Below, in pieces: positions 8,074 to 18,956 of a DNA stretch of 47,714 bases. Position numbers and translations under genes: made by a program. Under the pieces are notes generated by a model. It saw only the letters and a list, made by a program, of their open reading frames with translations. It was not told the origin of the DNA and made no database searches. Within the stretch, counting starts at the first letter, position 1; each line of letters begins with the position of its first letter. The stretch comes from Lacihabitans soyangensis (GTDB lineage Bacteria; Bacteroidota; Bacteroidia; Cytophagales; Spirosomataceae). The stretch spans positions 1 to 47,714 of the forward strand of contig NZ_RJUF01000179.1 of the NCBI RefSeq assembly GCF_024343775.1, in the 5' to 3' direction.

Positions 8074-10002
8074 TTAAATTACAGAACCAAGTTCTTCGGC
8101 TATTAGTTTGAGAATTCCTCTTTTTTTGCCGACTTGGTTCATGATTATTTCCAGGTCTTCGTCGGAGGCAGTATCCACTTCTTCTATTAGGGCGTCAATT
8201 TCTTTTTGAATTTTCTCTTTTCTGATTCTTAATACCATGCGGTAGGAAAATTCATTGAGCATCTCCTCATATTTCGGTATGAAAATCTCGAATTTATCCC
8301 ATCTCTCACTCAGCTCGTGTTTCGGACTTAGCCAACTTACGGCCACATCCTGTATTTGTGGGTTAGGGTTCGACGAAAACATTTGGCTCGTGGGTGCGTT
8401 GCCGTTGAGATACTCTGTTTTATACAGTTGGTAGATTTCATAAAAAAGTGGTGTTTCTATCCTCAGATCGTTGGTTTCGTGCAAAAGATAATCTGCTAGT
8501 GTATGGTCTTGCCCAGTTTCTTCGTCTTTCTCAATAACAAAATGCCCATAGAGCACCAAGTCTCTTACCAAAGCCTCTTCTTGAACATTGTGTTTTTTGA
8601 GGGTATTAATGATCTCTAACTCCTGATTTCGAATTGGTGGTGCTGGACTTATTATTCCGCCATCGCCTTTTTCTATTCGTTTGTTGTTATCAGTAATTTT
8701 AGTTTTGACAATTTTGTTGCCTTCATTTATCAAAATGTTTTCATCAATCTGGAGCATTTTGGCTACTTCCTGATAAAACACTGATCTTTTTATTGGATTT
8801 GGAATCTTGGTTATCGAACTCACCAAGTCAGCTATCAGTTCGGCTTTTTTTATGGCGTCGTCACCTACATCAGCTAGCGAAAGTTCCGTTTTGAAGTTAA
8901 TGAAGTTCTTCTGGTGGTTTTTGACATATTCTGAAAACGCCGCACCGCCTACTTTTCGGATGTAACTGTCGGGGTCGTCGCCGTCGGGAAAAACCACCGA
9001 CTTCACGTTCATGTCTTCTTCCAGAATGATGTCTATACCTCTTAATGACGCCTTAATACCAGCGGCATCACCATCATATAGCACAGTTATGTTATCACTA
9101 AAACGCCTGATAAGTCGCACTTGTTCAGGGGTTAATGAGGTGCCAGATGAAGCCACTACGTTTTCTATACCCGCCTGGTGCAGGGATACCACGTCGGTAT
9201 AACCTTCCACCAAATAACAATTGTCAGCTTGGCGAATAGCGTTTTTGGCCTGGTAAATTCCGTAAACTATCTGGCTTTTGTGATAGATTTCGGTCTCAGG
9301 AGAGTTGATGTATTTGGGAGCTTTTGGGTCGGTTTTGAGTATTCTGGCACCAAAAGCTATGGGTTTACCGGCCACGTTGTGTATGGGAAATATCACCCTG
9401 CCTCTAAACCTATCTATTTTTACATCACCCTCTTTTACACTTATCAGACCTGCTTTTTCAAGAATATCGCTGCTAAAACCCGCCTTTTCGGCTTTTTTGA
9501 CAAACTCATTTCTGGAGTCAAGGGCATAGCCGAGTTGAAACTTTTCAATTGCTGCTTTGGAGAATCCCCTTTCTATAAAATAGGATTGCCCCACACTTTG
9601 ACCCTCTTCCGTATTGGCCATGGTTTCGGCAAAATACTGCTGAGCATATTCCAGCACTATAAAAAGACTCTCTTTTTCGTTTTGGCTGATGAGATCTTGG
9701 TCTGTAAACTCACGTTCTTTGACTTCGATATTATACTTTTTTGCCAACCATCGCAATGCATCTGGGTAGGAGAGACCTTCCAAATCCATTACAAATCTCA
9801 GAGAATCACCACCTTTGCCACAACCGAAGCATTTGTAGATACCTTTCGACGGCGAAACATTGAAGGAAGGGGTCTTTTCGTTGTGAAACGGACAGCAAGC
9901 TATCATGCTGGCCCCGCGTTTTTTGAGGCTCACAAACTCGCCTACCACTTCTACAATGTCGGCGGCTTGAATAATTTGCTGAACGGTATCCTGAGGTATC
10001 AT
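8074..10002 (-). CDS. dnaG: DNA primase
   Basis: DnaG makes RNA primers for chromosome replication. The 642-residue protein has the normal domain order. The N-terminal CHC2 zinc finger has ligands Cys37, His40, Cys58 and Cys61 (C-C-P-F-H and C-F-G-C-G-K-G-G-D). The RNA polymerase core then shows R-F-R-G-R-V-I-F-P-I and the TOPRIM motifs V-E-G-Y-T-D-V and L-Y-D-G-D-A-A-G. The C-terminal segment of about 200 residues would be the helicase-binding domain. The ATG at 10002 is followed at once by I-P-Q-D-T-V, a typical DnaG beginning. It is not in the rpsU-dnaG-rpoD arrangement known from E. coli. Confidence 0.97.
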   Translation of the reverse strand: MIPQDTVQQIIQAADIVEVVGEFVSLKKRGASMIACCPFHNEKTPSFNVSPSKGIYKCFGCGKGGDSLRFVMDLEGLSYPDALRWLAKKYNIEVKEREFTDQDLISQNEKESLFIVLEYAQQYFAETMANTEEGQSVGQSYFIERGFSKAAIEKFQLGYALDSRNEFVKKAEKAGFSSDILEKAGLISVKEGDVKIDRFRGRVIFPIHNVAGKPIAFGARILKTDPKAPKYINSPETEIYHKSQIVYGIYQAKNAIRQADNCYLVEGYTDVVSLHQAGIENVVASSGTSLTPEQVRLIRRFSDNITVLYDGDAAGIKASLRGIDIILEEDMNVKSVVFPDGDDPDSYIRKVGGAAFSEYVKNHQKNFINFKTELSLADVGDDAIKKAELIADLVSSITKIPNPIKRSVFYQEVAKMLQIDENILINEGNKIVKTKITDNNKRIEKGDGGIISPAPPIRNQELEIINTLKKHNVQEEALVRDLVLYGHFVIEKDEETGQDHTLADYLLHETNDLRIETPLFYEIYQLYKTEYLNGNAPTSQMFSSNPNPQIQDVAVSWLSPKHELSERWDKFEIFIPKYEEMLNEFSYRMVLRIRKEKIQKEIDALIEEVDTASDEDLEIIMNQVGKKRGILKLIAEELGSVI

Positions 10003-10228
10003 TCTGTAAAATTATCTTTATTTTTCTTTCCAAAAAAGTTTTAAAGTCGAGATTCTGAATGTTATAACGGACAAACTAGGATTATCCAAATGTTTTTTTG
10101 GCTATAACCTGACCAAAAGCATTTTTTGTCTTTTTGTTTTTGTCAAATTTTGCAAAAAAAATCTTTACCAAGACAAACTCCTTAACTGCTTTAAAAGGTT
10201 TTGTTTTGTCTCAAAATGATCAAATAAC

Positions 10229-10645
10229 ATGAATTTCAGAATGGTTTTAGTTGCCAATAGAGTAGCTCTGTTTGTGGTGTATTTTTGGTTTGGCGTGTTA
10301 AAAGTAATAGGCCTTTCTCCTGCTACAGGCTTGGTGACCGACTTGGCTCATGTGACTTTGCCGTTTTTTGAAGCCGATAAATTCATTGTGTTGTTCGGTA
10401 TATTTGAGTGCTTGGTTGGTATCATGTGGCTTTGGCCCAAGTTGGCTAAAATAGCCTTCTGGTTGACAGTTTTTCATTTGATTACTACTTTTTTGCCCAC
10501 ATTTTTCTTGCCCGAAGCCGCTTGGAACCAATTTCTTACGCCTAGTTTAGTTGGGCAATATATAATCAAAAATCTGGTAATTCTCGCCTCCATATTTACC
10601 TTGTATTTTGCATCAAATCCATCTAAAAGAAAGCTTATGTATTAG
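10229..10645 (+). CDS. Small membrane protein, DoxX-like
   Basis: The 138-residue protein has four predicted membrane helices (about residues 10-28, 48-66, 72-90 and 112-130). It resembles the DoxX/DoxD-like superfamily, with an N-terminal F-W-F-G-V-L-K-V-I-G loop after helix 1 and an I-F-E-C-L-V-G-I segment. Members are often called oxidoreductase or quinone-linked membrane proteins, but their function is poorly known. It sits between divergent dnaG and the co-directional parA without apparent functional linkage. The exact Pfam family was not determined here. Confidence 0.68.
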   Translation: MNFRMVLVANRVALFVVYFWFGVLKVIGLSPATGLVTDLAHVTLPFFEADKFIVLFGIFECLVGIMWLWPKLAKIAFWLTVFHLITTFLPTFFLPEAAWNQFLTPSLVGQYIIKNLVILASIFTLYFASNPSKRKLMY

Positions 10646-10649
10646 TAGA

Positions 10650-10670
10650 TTACACAAGGCAATTGTGTAA
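10650..10670. terminator. Stem-loop after the DoxX-like gene
   Basis: A perfect 8-bp inverted repeat, TTACACAA (10650-10657) and TTGTGTAA (10663-10670), has a 5-nt loop and is followed by CTCTTTTG. It is probably a weak terminator; the T run is poor, so a protein-binding palindrome is also possible. Confidence 0.5.
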
Positions 10671-10690
10671 ATCTCTTTTGTTCTGAAAAC

Positions 10691-10718
10691 TTTTCCACAT
10701 TACGGCTACTTATCTACA
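10691..10718 (+). promoter_or_regulatory. Two DnaA-box-like sites upstream of parA
   Basis: TTTTCCACA at 10691-10699 and TTATCTACA at 10710-10718 each differ by one base from the DnaA-box consensus TTATCCACA. They share orientation and start 19 bp apart. They lie in the AT-rich gap before parAB. Two sites alone do not make an origin. Confidence 0.4.
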
Positions 10719-10756
10719 TATTCTAACAGTGTCGGTGTAGTTTTTTCAAATTTAAC

Positions 10757-10764
10757 TATCTTTG
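10757..10764 (+). promoter_or_regulatory. Candidate -7 box of the parAB promoter
   Basis: TATCTTTG matches the Bacteroidota -7 consensus TAnnTTTG exactly and lies 24 bp before the parA ATG. No convincing TTG -33 element was found at the usual spacing. Confidence 0.5.
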
Positions 10765-10788
10765 CACCTCTTTAACAGCAGACAATAA

Positions 10789-11622
10789 ATGGGAAAAATT
10801 ATATCGATAGTAAATCAGAAGGGTGGAGTAGGAAAAACCACCACTGCCATCAATCTTTCAGCAAGTTTGGCGGTATTGGACTACAAGGTTTTAATTGTCG
10901 ACACTGACCCACAAGCCAACGCTGGCTCTGGTATTGGCATTGATAGCAAAGACCAAAAAAATAACATTTATTCTGCCTTGGTGGGGCATTCTAAAATCAA
11001 AGACTGCATCATCGAAACCCAAATACCCAATCTGCATCTTATTTCTAGTCACATTGACTTGGCTGGTTTTGAGTTGGAAATAGTCAACCAAGTGGCTCGT
11101 GAGTATATTTTGAAGGAAATCATTCACGAAATCAAAGAGGATTACGATTTTATTCTCATTGACTGCTCGCCTTCTCTTGGTTTGATGGTTATTAACTCCA
11201 TTGTAGCTTCTGACTCGGTGTTGATACCCGTTCAATGTGAATATTTTGCTTTGGAAGGTATTGCAAAACTCCAAAATACTATCGACATCATTAAGAAAAG
11301 GTTGAATCCGAGTTTGGTCATGGAAGGTTATGTGTTAACCATGTACGATGCCCGTACCAACCTCTCGAAAATGGTAGTGGACGATGTGAGGAAATATTTT
11401 GATACAGTTTGTTTTGAAACTATCGTTCCTCGAAACGTAAAATTGGCCGAAGCTCCAAGTTATGGCGTGCCTGCTTTGTTGATGTTTTCAGGAGACAAAG
11501 ACGGTGAGTTTGATATTAAATTTTTGGAAAATAAAGGAGCCATTAGCTATATAGACTTGGCCAAAGAACTATTAAAACGCAATAATCTGCCTGAGATAAA
11601 AGAAGTAGATGGAACAAAATAA
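10789..11622 (+). CDS. parA: Chromosome partitioning ATPase ParA (Soj type)
   Basis: ParA is a deviant Walker ATPase that, with ParB, segregates the replication origin region. The 277-residue protein begins with I-I-S-I-V-N-Q-K-G-G-V-G-K-T-T-T, the deviant Walker A box (signature Lys in K-G-G-V-G-K-T). It continues with V-D-T-D-P-Q-A-N and I-L-I-D-C-S-P-S-L-G. It lacks the N-terminal DNA-binding extension of plasmid type Ia ParA, so it is the chromosomal type. It overlaps parB by 14 bp, which suggests translational coupling. No parS site was recognised within the window. Confidence 0.96.
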   Translation: MGKIISIVNQKGGVGKTTTAINLSASLAVLDYKVLIVDTDPQANAGSGIGIDSKDQKNNIYSALVGHSKIKDCIIETQIPNLHLISSHIDLAGFELEIVNQVAREYILKEIIHEIKEDYDFILIDCSPSLGLMVINSIVASDSVLIPVQCEYFALEGIAKLQNTIDIIKKRLNPSLVMEGYVLTMYDARTNLSKMVVDDVRKYFDTVCFETIVPRNVKLAEAPSYGVPALLMFSGDKDGEFDIKFLENKGAISYIDLAKELLKRNNLPEIKEVDGTK

Positions 11623-12472
11623 GAACAAAGGTCTAAATTCGCTGCTGTCGGATTCTGACTTGGTGGTGCAGCGAAAAGTGGCGGCTTTTAGAGGAGTTAG
11701 TGAAGTAGAAATAGACAAACTAGAGGTTGGAACACAACAACCGAGGAGTCATTTCGATGTAAAATCTATTGAAGAATTAGCGGAGTCCATTCGAGTGCAT
11801 GGATTGATTCAGCCCATCACGGTTCGTGAAAAAGAAGACGGGAAATTCGAGATTATATCGGGTGAAAGACGCTTCAGAGCAGCCAAGTTAGCTGGATTGG
11901 ACAAAATGCCCGCCTTTATAAGAGATGTGGATGACCACCGCTCTATCGAGATGGCTCTAATTGAGAACATCCAAAGAGAAAATCTCAATCCTATTGAAAT
12001 AGCACTTTCCTACCAAAGAATGGTAACCGAATGTCAGGTAAGTCAGGAGGAACTGGGCAAAAGAGTGGGGAAAAGCCGTTCTGCGGTGACTAATTACCTG
12101 AGATTGCTGAATCTTCCCACTGAAGTGCAATCAGGTTTGATTTTGGGCGTAATATCTATGGGTCAAGCACGTCCACTTATACCTATCCAAGACAATAATC
12201 TGCAGTTGGACATTTACCAACGCATTCTTGAAAATGATCTTAGTGCCAGAGAAATAGAGACTTTGGTGAAAAAGGGAAATGCTTTTGAAGCTGGGGCTAA
12301 TGAACTAGACTTACACCGCGAAGACATGCGAATAGAAGAAATAACCCTCAAGGGTAAAACACTAGTACCCATAAAAATTCAAATCCAAGACCTTAATAAA
12401 GGCAATGTTGCCATTAAGTTTTCGAACGCCGAAGAGCTGGCTGAAATTTTAGCAAAACTGGAGGTCAGTTGA
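11609..12472 (+). CDS. parB: Chromosome partitioning protein ParB (Spo0J type)
   Basis: ParB binds parS and spreads as a CTP-dependent clamp. The 287-residue protein has the ParB/Srx domain with P-R-S-H-F, the CTP-binding G-E-R-R-F-R-A motif and E-N-I-Q-R-E-N-L-N-P-I-E. A helix-turn-helix domain follows (Q-E-E-L-G-K-R-V-G-K-S-R-S-A-V-T-N-Y-L-R), then a C-terminal dimerisation segment. The start ATG lies inside the end of parA. With parA, dnaG and gyrB close by, this segment may be near the replication origin, but dnaA and a full origin are not in the window. Confidence 0.96.
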   Translation: MEQNKNKGLNSLLSDSDLVVQRKVAAFRGVSEVEIDKLEVGTQQPRSHFDVKSIEELAESIRVHGLIQPITVREKEDGKFEIISGERRFRAAKLAGLDKMPAFIRDVDDHRSIEMALIENIQRENLNPIEIALSYQRMVTECQVSQEELGKRVGKSRSAVTNYLRLLNLPTEVQSGLILGVISMGQARPLIPIQDNNLQLDIYQRILENDLSAREIETLVKKGNAFEAGANELDLHREDMRIEEITLKGKTLVPIKIQIQDLNKGNVAIKFSNAEELAEILAKLEVS

Positions 12473-12591
12473 TTTTTATTTGATTTTAATTCGAATTCTT
12501 TATTCTTAATTTCTTCAAAATTTGGCTTTCTCAAGGTTAAAGTTGAAGAGCTTGCTTGTTCGTTATAGAACAAACTTTTACCTCTATTTTT

Positions 12592-12625
12592 TTGGCAAAT
12601 AATTCAATAATTTTCACTATATTTG
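12592..12625 (+). promoter_or_regulatory. gyrB promoter
   Basis: TTG at 12592-12594 and TATATTTG at 12618-12625 (exact TAnnTTTG) are separated by 23 nt, the upper end of the Bacteroidota spacing range. The -7 box is 78 bp before the gyrB start. Confidence 0.6.
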
Positions 12626-12646
12626 TGTGTTAAAATTCTACAATAA

Positions 12647-14662
<2,016 letters not shown>

Positions 14663-14684
14663 TATTCCTTTGACCATAAACTGG

Positions 14685-14712
14685 GGCGAATCGGTAACGG
14701 TTCGCCTTTTTT
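14685..14712 (+). terminator. Rho-independent terminator of gyrB
   Basis: The stem is GGCGAA (14685-14690) paired with TTCGCC (14701-14706), with a 10-nt loop and a six-T tail. It ends 7 bp before the next start codon, so that gene needs its own promoter or read-through. Confidence 0.85.
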
Positions 14713-14719
14713 ATTGACC

Positions 14720-15370
14720 ATGAAAAATTCAAGCTTTATACCTGCCCTCAAATGGCACTGGGCAACTCCGTTTTATGACAGTTTCATAAAATTAACCATG
14801 CCAGAACACAAGGTTAAGTCCAAAGTTATTGAATTGTTAGCAATCAATTCATCTGAGAAAGTTCTAGATTTCGGATTTGGCACTGGTACTTCATTGGTAA
14901 TGATAGCTAAAAGTTATCCCCAAGCTAGGCTTTTTGGGTATGATCTTGATGAAAAAATAATGAAAATAGCAAGGAAAAAGTTTGATAATGAAAATGTTGA
15001 GGTTACGGTATTTTCAGAAAACCTAGAAGTTATATCCGGAAATTCCATGGATAAGATTTTCTCCACTTGGGTGTTTCATCATTTGACTTATGACGAAAAA
15101 TTAGAATCTATGAGCCACTTATACCGTATGTTGAAGCCAGGTGGGACTCTGGTAATTGCGGATTGGGGTAAGCAAAAGAATTTTATAATGTCATTTCTGT
15201 TTTTAATACTTCAAGTAGTTGATAATTTTAAAACTACCAATGACAATAGAAATGGCTCTATTGCGAAGCTTTTGCTTCGGGCAGGATTTGTTAAACATTC
15301 AAACGTTCCTTCTCAGAACACCTTGTTTGGTACCTTAAGCTATTGGAAAGTTTCAAAAGCCGAAGATTGA
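14720..15370 (+). CDS. Class I SAM-dependent methyltransferase
   Basis: The 216-residue protein has a Rossmann methyltransferase fold. Motif I is V-L-D-F-G-F-G-T-G-T, followed by the acidic loop G-Y-D-L-D-E-K, then the post-motif segment S-T-W-V-F-H-H-L-T-Y-D-E-K and L-K-P-G-G-T-L-V-I-A-D-W-G. The pattern is that of ubiquinone/menaquinone-biosynthesis-like (UbiE-like) or unspecified small-molecule methyltransferases; the substrate is unknown. ATG 14720 is chosen over an in-frame TTG two codons upstream. The start is 7 bp after the gyrB terminator T run, so expression may depend on read-through or on a promoter inside the gyrB end. Confidence 0.85.
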   Translation: MKNSSFIPALKWHWATPFYDSFIKLTMPEHKVKSKVIELLAINSSEKVLDFGFGTGTSLVMIAKSYPQARLFGYDLDEKIMKIARKKFDNENVEVTVFSENLEVISGNSMDKIFSTWVFHHLTYDEKLESMSHLYRMLKPGGTLVIADWGKQKNFIMSFLFLILQVVDNFKTTNDNRNGSIAKLLLRAGFVKHSNVPSQNTLFGTLSYWKVSKAED

Positions 15371-15658
15371 CTGTTATTAATTTTCTATATTTTTTTTCTG
15401 TTGAATAGTAAAAATAGCTTGGAAGTCATGAGGTCTTGATTTTTAAAGATTAATAACCTTTATATAAGAGGCAGTCGAAGGTTTTGTGATTTATCAAAAG
15501 GCAAGGATTGTTTTAGGCTAATACCAGTTTTTGTTTTCCAAAATAGTCTGAAATGGACTTTTTTGTGTCTTCCTATTCTTGTTTTTTGTCGAAATGATTT
15601 CAGAAAAGGTGCTAAAAGTGGTTTGTTTTCGTTCTTTTGTAAACAAAAAAGCAAATAT

Positions 15659-16855
15659 ATGCAAAGTAGTGTCCTCGTTTTGATTTTTGCGTCAGTGGTT
15701 ATTTTGTCCTATTTTTTTAATATTGTTAGTAACAAAACTCGAATTCCTTCGGTGTTGCTCCTCATGGGGTCAGGTATGTTGTTTGCTTTTTTTGAGAGAA
15801 ATACATTGGTATCCGCACAAGCTATTAATAAGTTGGTTGAGGTGTTGGGCATTATGGGTTTAATTATGATCATTCTGGAGGCATCATTGGACCTACATAT
15901 CACAAAGGACAAGAAATTAATGATTGTAAAAGCTTTTGTGTCGGGCTTAATTATCCTTTTGGCTTCCTCTTTTGCTATTGCCTATTTACTGAACCATTGG
16001 CTAAATGAGCCTTTTATTGAATGCCTGATATATGCCACCCCGCTCTCGATTGTGAGTAGTGCTATTCTTATTCCAAGTCTTGGGCAATTAACACCCGAGA
16101 AAAAGGAATTTCTGATATACGAGTCTTCGTTTTCTGATATTCTTGGGATATTATTTTTTAATTATCTCATCAGTGAAGGATCTACACAGCCTTTGAATGC
16201 TGTTTTTTATCTTGGTCAGATGGGTCTAAGCATAGTTTTGTCCATCGCCTTTGCCTTTGTATTGGTTTATTATCTTGGCAAAATCAAACTGCACATTAAG
16301 TTTTTCTTGATTTTTGCGGTATTGTCGGCATTATATGCCCTAGGTAAAATAACCCATTTGCCATCCTTGTTGATCATTTTATTCTTCGGTTTGATTATCA
16401 ACAACCGCCAGTTTTTTCAGGACATACCATGGGTTAACAAGAATATTCCCGACGAAGAAAGTTTCAAAGAGTTAGAGGGGCAGCTAAAGTCTGTAACCGC
16501 CGAAACCGCTTTTTTGGTAAGGACGTTTTTCTTTATACTGTTTGGGTATTCTATTGATATAGCTAAGCTGGCTGTGCAAGAGGTACAGATTTTAGGAAGT
16601 ATAATAGTGGTTATCTTATTGGTTGTGAGGTTGTTGTTTCTTCGGTATCTCAATCCCAAAGAAAATCCGCTGCCTGAACTTTTTTTAATGCCTAGAGGAT
16701 TAATAACCATTTTGCTGTTTTATAGCATTCCGTCTTCAAGAGAGTTGGAGCATTTTAATACGGGTATTTTGTTTTTCGTGATATTAGTAACAGCTGTCTT
16801 GATGATGATCGGCTTAATGAGCGTAAAAAATGAGAAAGAAGTAGTTGATCTATAA
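15659..16855 (+). CDS. Cation:proton antiporter (CPA1-like Na+/H+ exchanger family)
   Basis: This is an integral membrane protein of about 398 residues with roughly 11-12 hydrophobic helices. It starts with a long hydrophobic helix, and the second segment reads N-K-T-R-I-P-S-V-L-L-L-M-G-S-G-M, typical of the Na+/H+ exchanger domain. The region E-A-S-L-D-L-H-I and the later E-S-S-F-S-D-I-L-G-I-L-F contain intramembrane acidic residues like the ion-binding site of the family. ATG 15659 gives a normal N-terminus; an upstream TTG would add 32 polar, Cys-containing residues. About 290 bp before it hold no recognisable gene. The transported ion is inferred from the family. Confidence 0.82.
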   Translation: MQSSVLVLIFASVVILSYFFNIVSNKTRIPSVLLLMGSGMLFAFFERNTLVSAQAINKLVEVLGIMGLIMIILEASLDLHITKDKKLMIVKAFVSGLIILLASSFAIAYLLNHWLNEPFIECLIYATPLSIVSSAILIPSLGQLTPEKKEFLIYESSFSDILGILFFNYLISEGSTQPLNAVFYLGQMGLSIVLSIAFAFVLVYYLGKIKLHIKFFLIFAVLSALYALGKITHLPSLLIILFFGLIINNRQFFQDIPWVNKNIPDEESFKELEGQLKSVTAETAFLVRTFFFILFGYSIDIAKLAVQEVQILGSIIVVILLVVRLLFLRYLNPKENPLPELFLMPRGLITILLFYSIPSSRELEHFNTGILFFVILVTAVLMMIGLMSVKNEKEVVDL

Positions 16856-16886
16856 TTGTATTTTTTAAACAATAAATTGTTTATTA

Positions 16887-16917
16887 TTGTTACCAATAAC
16901 TCTGTTTACTATATTTG
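16887..16917 (+). promoter_or_regulatory. Promoter of the acyl-CoA ligase gene
   Basis: TTG at 16887-16889, a 20-nt spacer and TATATTTG at 16910-16917 match the Bacteroidota -33/-7 consensus (TTG, 17-23 nt, TAnnTTTG). The -7 box ends 46 bp before the ATG. Confidence 0.7.
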
Positions 16918-16963
16918 TATATCACTTAATCGTTCATAATAATCAACCTAAAAATCAAATTAT

Positions 16964-18655
16964 ATGTCTGTCGCAGATAAAAACTTTCCGTGGGTGGCCC
17001 AATATCCGAGCGGAATTTCACCAGAACTTAATCCCGATGCCTATCCATCTTTGGTGGAACTCATGGAGGAGGGTTTTAAAAAATATAGCTCACAACCTGC
17101 ATACACGTTTATGGACAAAACCCTGAGCTATGCACAGGTGGATAAAATGTCCAGAGATTTTGCGGCTTATTTGCAAAGTTTGGGTCTTCAGAAGGGTGAC
17201 AAAATAGCCATTCAAATGCCCAATTGTTCGCAGTATCCCATTGCACTTTATGGGGCTTTGCGTGCTGGATTGACGGTGGTCAATACCAATCCGCTCTACA
17301 CACCCCGAGAGATGAAGCACCAGTTTACCGATTCCGGTGCCAAGGCTATAGTGATGGTGGCTAATTTTGCCTTTAATTTGGAAAAGGTAATAGAAGAGAC
17401 TGATATTGAGCATGTTGTTATTACAGAATTGGGCGATTTGTTGGGTTTTCCAAAAAAACAAATCGTGAATTTTGTGGTGAAAAGTGTTAAAAAAATGGTG
17501 CCTGATTATTCGATTTCAGGTGTTGTGAAGTTTGGAGATGCACTTTCAAAAGGGGCTTCATTAAATTACAGCAGACCAGCGATGGTGAGCAGTGACACTG
17601 CCTTTATTCAGTATACGGGAGGAACTACGGGTGTTTCTAAGGGTGCGGTTTTGAGTCACCGAAACATGGTGGCAAATACAGAAGGCATTGCCGCATGGTT
17701 TGGGCCTATGATGAAGTTTGATTATGAAAGAACCATACTCGGTGCCTTACCTTTCTATCATATTTTCGCACTTACGGTCAATGCTTTTTCTACTTTCAAA
17801 CTGGGTTTCCATAATTTGATGATACCGAACCCAAGAGACCAAAAAGCATTGTTGAAGGACCTCAAGAAACACAAATTGTTTGTTTTTCCAGGTTTGAATA
17901 CATTATTTAATGCATTGCTCAACAATCCGGAGTTTTTAGCTTTAGATTTTAGTCATTTAAAAATTACTATTTCGGGAGGAATGGCTTTACAAAAAACAGT
18001 TGCCGATGCGTGGGAAAAGGCCACGGGTTGCAGGGTGACAGAAGGTTATGGCTTGTCAGAAACTGCCCCAGTGCTATCATGTAATCCAGTGGACGGAACC
18101 CAGCAGGTGGGTACTATTGGCTTGCCTTTCCCTTCTACCGAAATGAGAATTCTCAAAGAAGATAACACATGGGGTGAGGTTGGCGAAGTGGGTGAGATAT
18201 GTGCCCATGGTCCGCAGGTAATGGCCGGGTATTATTTGCGAGCCGAGGAAACGGCCAACGTGTTTATTAACGATGAAAATGGTAGGCCGTTTTTCAAAAC
18301 AGGCGATATTGGCTTAATGCAACCTGATGGTTTCTTCAAAATCGTAGATAGGAAAAAGGATATGATTTTGGTTTCAGGATTTAATGTTTTTCCAAATGAA
18401 ATAGAAGAAGTAGTTTCGCAGTGTCCTGGTGTTCTTGAGGTGGCCTGTATTGGTGTTCCGGATGATAAATCTACCGAGGCCGTTAAGATTTTTGTGGTTA
18501 AAAAGGACCCTAGTCTTACTGAAGAAGCCGTTCGTGATTTTTGTAAGGAGAATTTGACCGGGTACAAATGCCCTAAGCATGTGGAGTTTAGAGAAGATTT
18601 GCCAAAAACCAACGTGGGCAAAATATTGAGACGTGAACTCAGGGATAACAAATAG
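16964..18655 (+). CDS. fadD: Long-chain fatty acid--CoA ligase (AMP-forming)
   Basis: FadD activates fatty acids to acyl-CoA through an acyl-AMP. The 563-residue protein has the complete adenylate-forming motif set: Y-T-G-G-T-T-G-V-S-K-G-A (P-loop), E-G-Y-G-L-S-E-T-A-P-V, G-E-I-C-A-H-G-P-Q-V-M-A-G-Y-Y, K-T-G-D-I-G, D-R-K-K-D-M-I-L-V-S-G-F-N-V-F-P-N-E-I-E, and the C-terminal catalytic Lys in N-V-G-K-I-L-R-R-E-L. Length and motifs match E. coli FadD. It has a good promoter and its own terminator and is not embedded in a beta-oxidation operon. Chain-length preference is not visible. Confidence 0.94.
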   Translation: MSVADKNFPWVAQYPSGISPELNPDAYPSLVELMEEGFKKYSSQPAYTFMDKTLSYAQVDKMSRDFAAYLQSLGLQKGDKIAIQMPNCSQYPIALYGALRAGLTVVNTNPLYTPREMKHQFTDSGAKAIVMVANFAFNLEKVIEETDIEHVVITELGDLLGFPKKQIVNFVVKSVKKMVPDYSISGVVKFGDALSKGASLNYSRPAMVSSDTAFIQYTGGTTGVSKGAVLSHRNMVANTEGIAAWFGPMMKFDYERTILGALPFYHIFALTVNAFSTFKLGFHNLMIPNPRDQKALLKDLKKHKLFVFPGLNTLFNALLNNPEFLALDFSHLKITISGGMALQKTVADAWEKATGCRVTEGYGLSETAPVLSCNPVDGTQQVGTIGLPFPSTEMRILKEDNTWGEVGEVGEICAHGPQVMAGYYLRAEETANVFINDENGRPFFKTGDIGLMQPDGFFKIVDRKKDMILVSGFNVFPNEIEEVVSQCPGVLEVACIGVPDDKSTEAVKIFVVKKDPSLTEEAVRDFCKENLTGYKCPKHVEFREDLPKTNVGKILRRELRDNK

Positions 18656-18682
18656 AACCTAATAAAAAAATATGGTGTTTTT

Positions 18683-18710
18683 AAGACAGGTCTTTGGCCT
18701 GTCTTTTTTT
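18683..18710 (+). terminator. Rho-independent terminator of the acyl-CoA ligase gene
   Basis: The stem AAGACAGG (18683-18690) pairs with CCTGTCTT (18698-18705) across a 7-nt loop, followed by a T run to 18710. The next start codon is the very next base. Confidence 0.88.
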
Positions 18711-18956
18711 ATGAAAATAATCAACAAAATCTTCGGTGGTTTACTGATATTGGTCGTACGCCTGTATCAGATAGGTATTTCGCCCTATTTTCCTGATGCT
18801 TGTCGGTTTCAGCCAACTTGCTCACAATATATGATTGATAGTATAAAGGAGTGGGGGATTTTGAAAGGCACATGGCTCGGCTTCAAAAGAATGGCTCGCT
18901 GTCACCCATGGGGAGGACATGGTTGGGATCCTGTGAAACGAAAACACGAGCATTGA
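18711..18956 (+). CDS. yidD: Membrane protein insertion efficiency factor YidD
   Basis: YidD helps YidC/Sec-dependent insertion of inner-membrane proteins. The 81-residue product has the family signature C-R-F-Q-P-T-C-S-Q-Y and the C-terminal R-C-H-P-W-G-G-H-G-W-D-P-V, preceded by an amphipathic/hydrophobic helix. ATG 18711 is chosen because a more upstream start would place the acyl-CoA-ligase terminator inside the coding sequence. It is not beside rnpA, rpmH or yidC as in many bacteria. Its stop codon directly abuts the stop codon of the convergent TauE-like gene, with no intergenic base. Confidence 0.93.
   Translation: MKIINKIFGGLLILVVRLYQIGISPYFPDACRFQPTCSQYMIDSIKEWGILKGTWLGFKRMARCHPWGGHGWDPVKRKHEH

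Noticed and set aside
9178-10044. 288-residue plus-strand frame opposite dnaG
   Set aside because: It lies on the antisense of a certain dnaG gene and shows no recognisable family; a codon-composition shadow.
15563-15658. N-terminal extension of the antiporter from a TTG
   Set aside because: The added 32 residues are polar and Cys-containing, unlike the family; ATG 15659 begins directly with the first helix.
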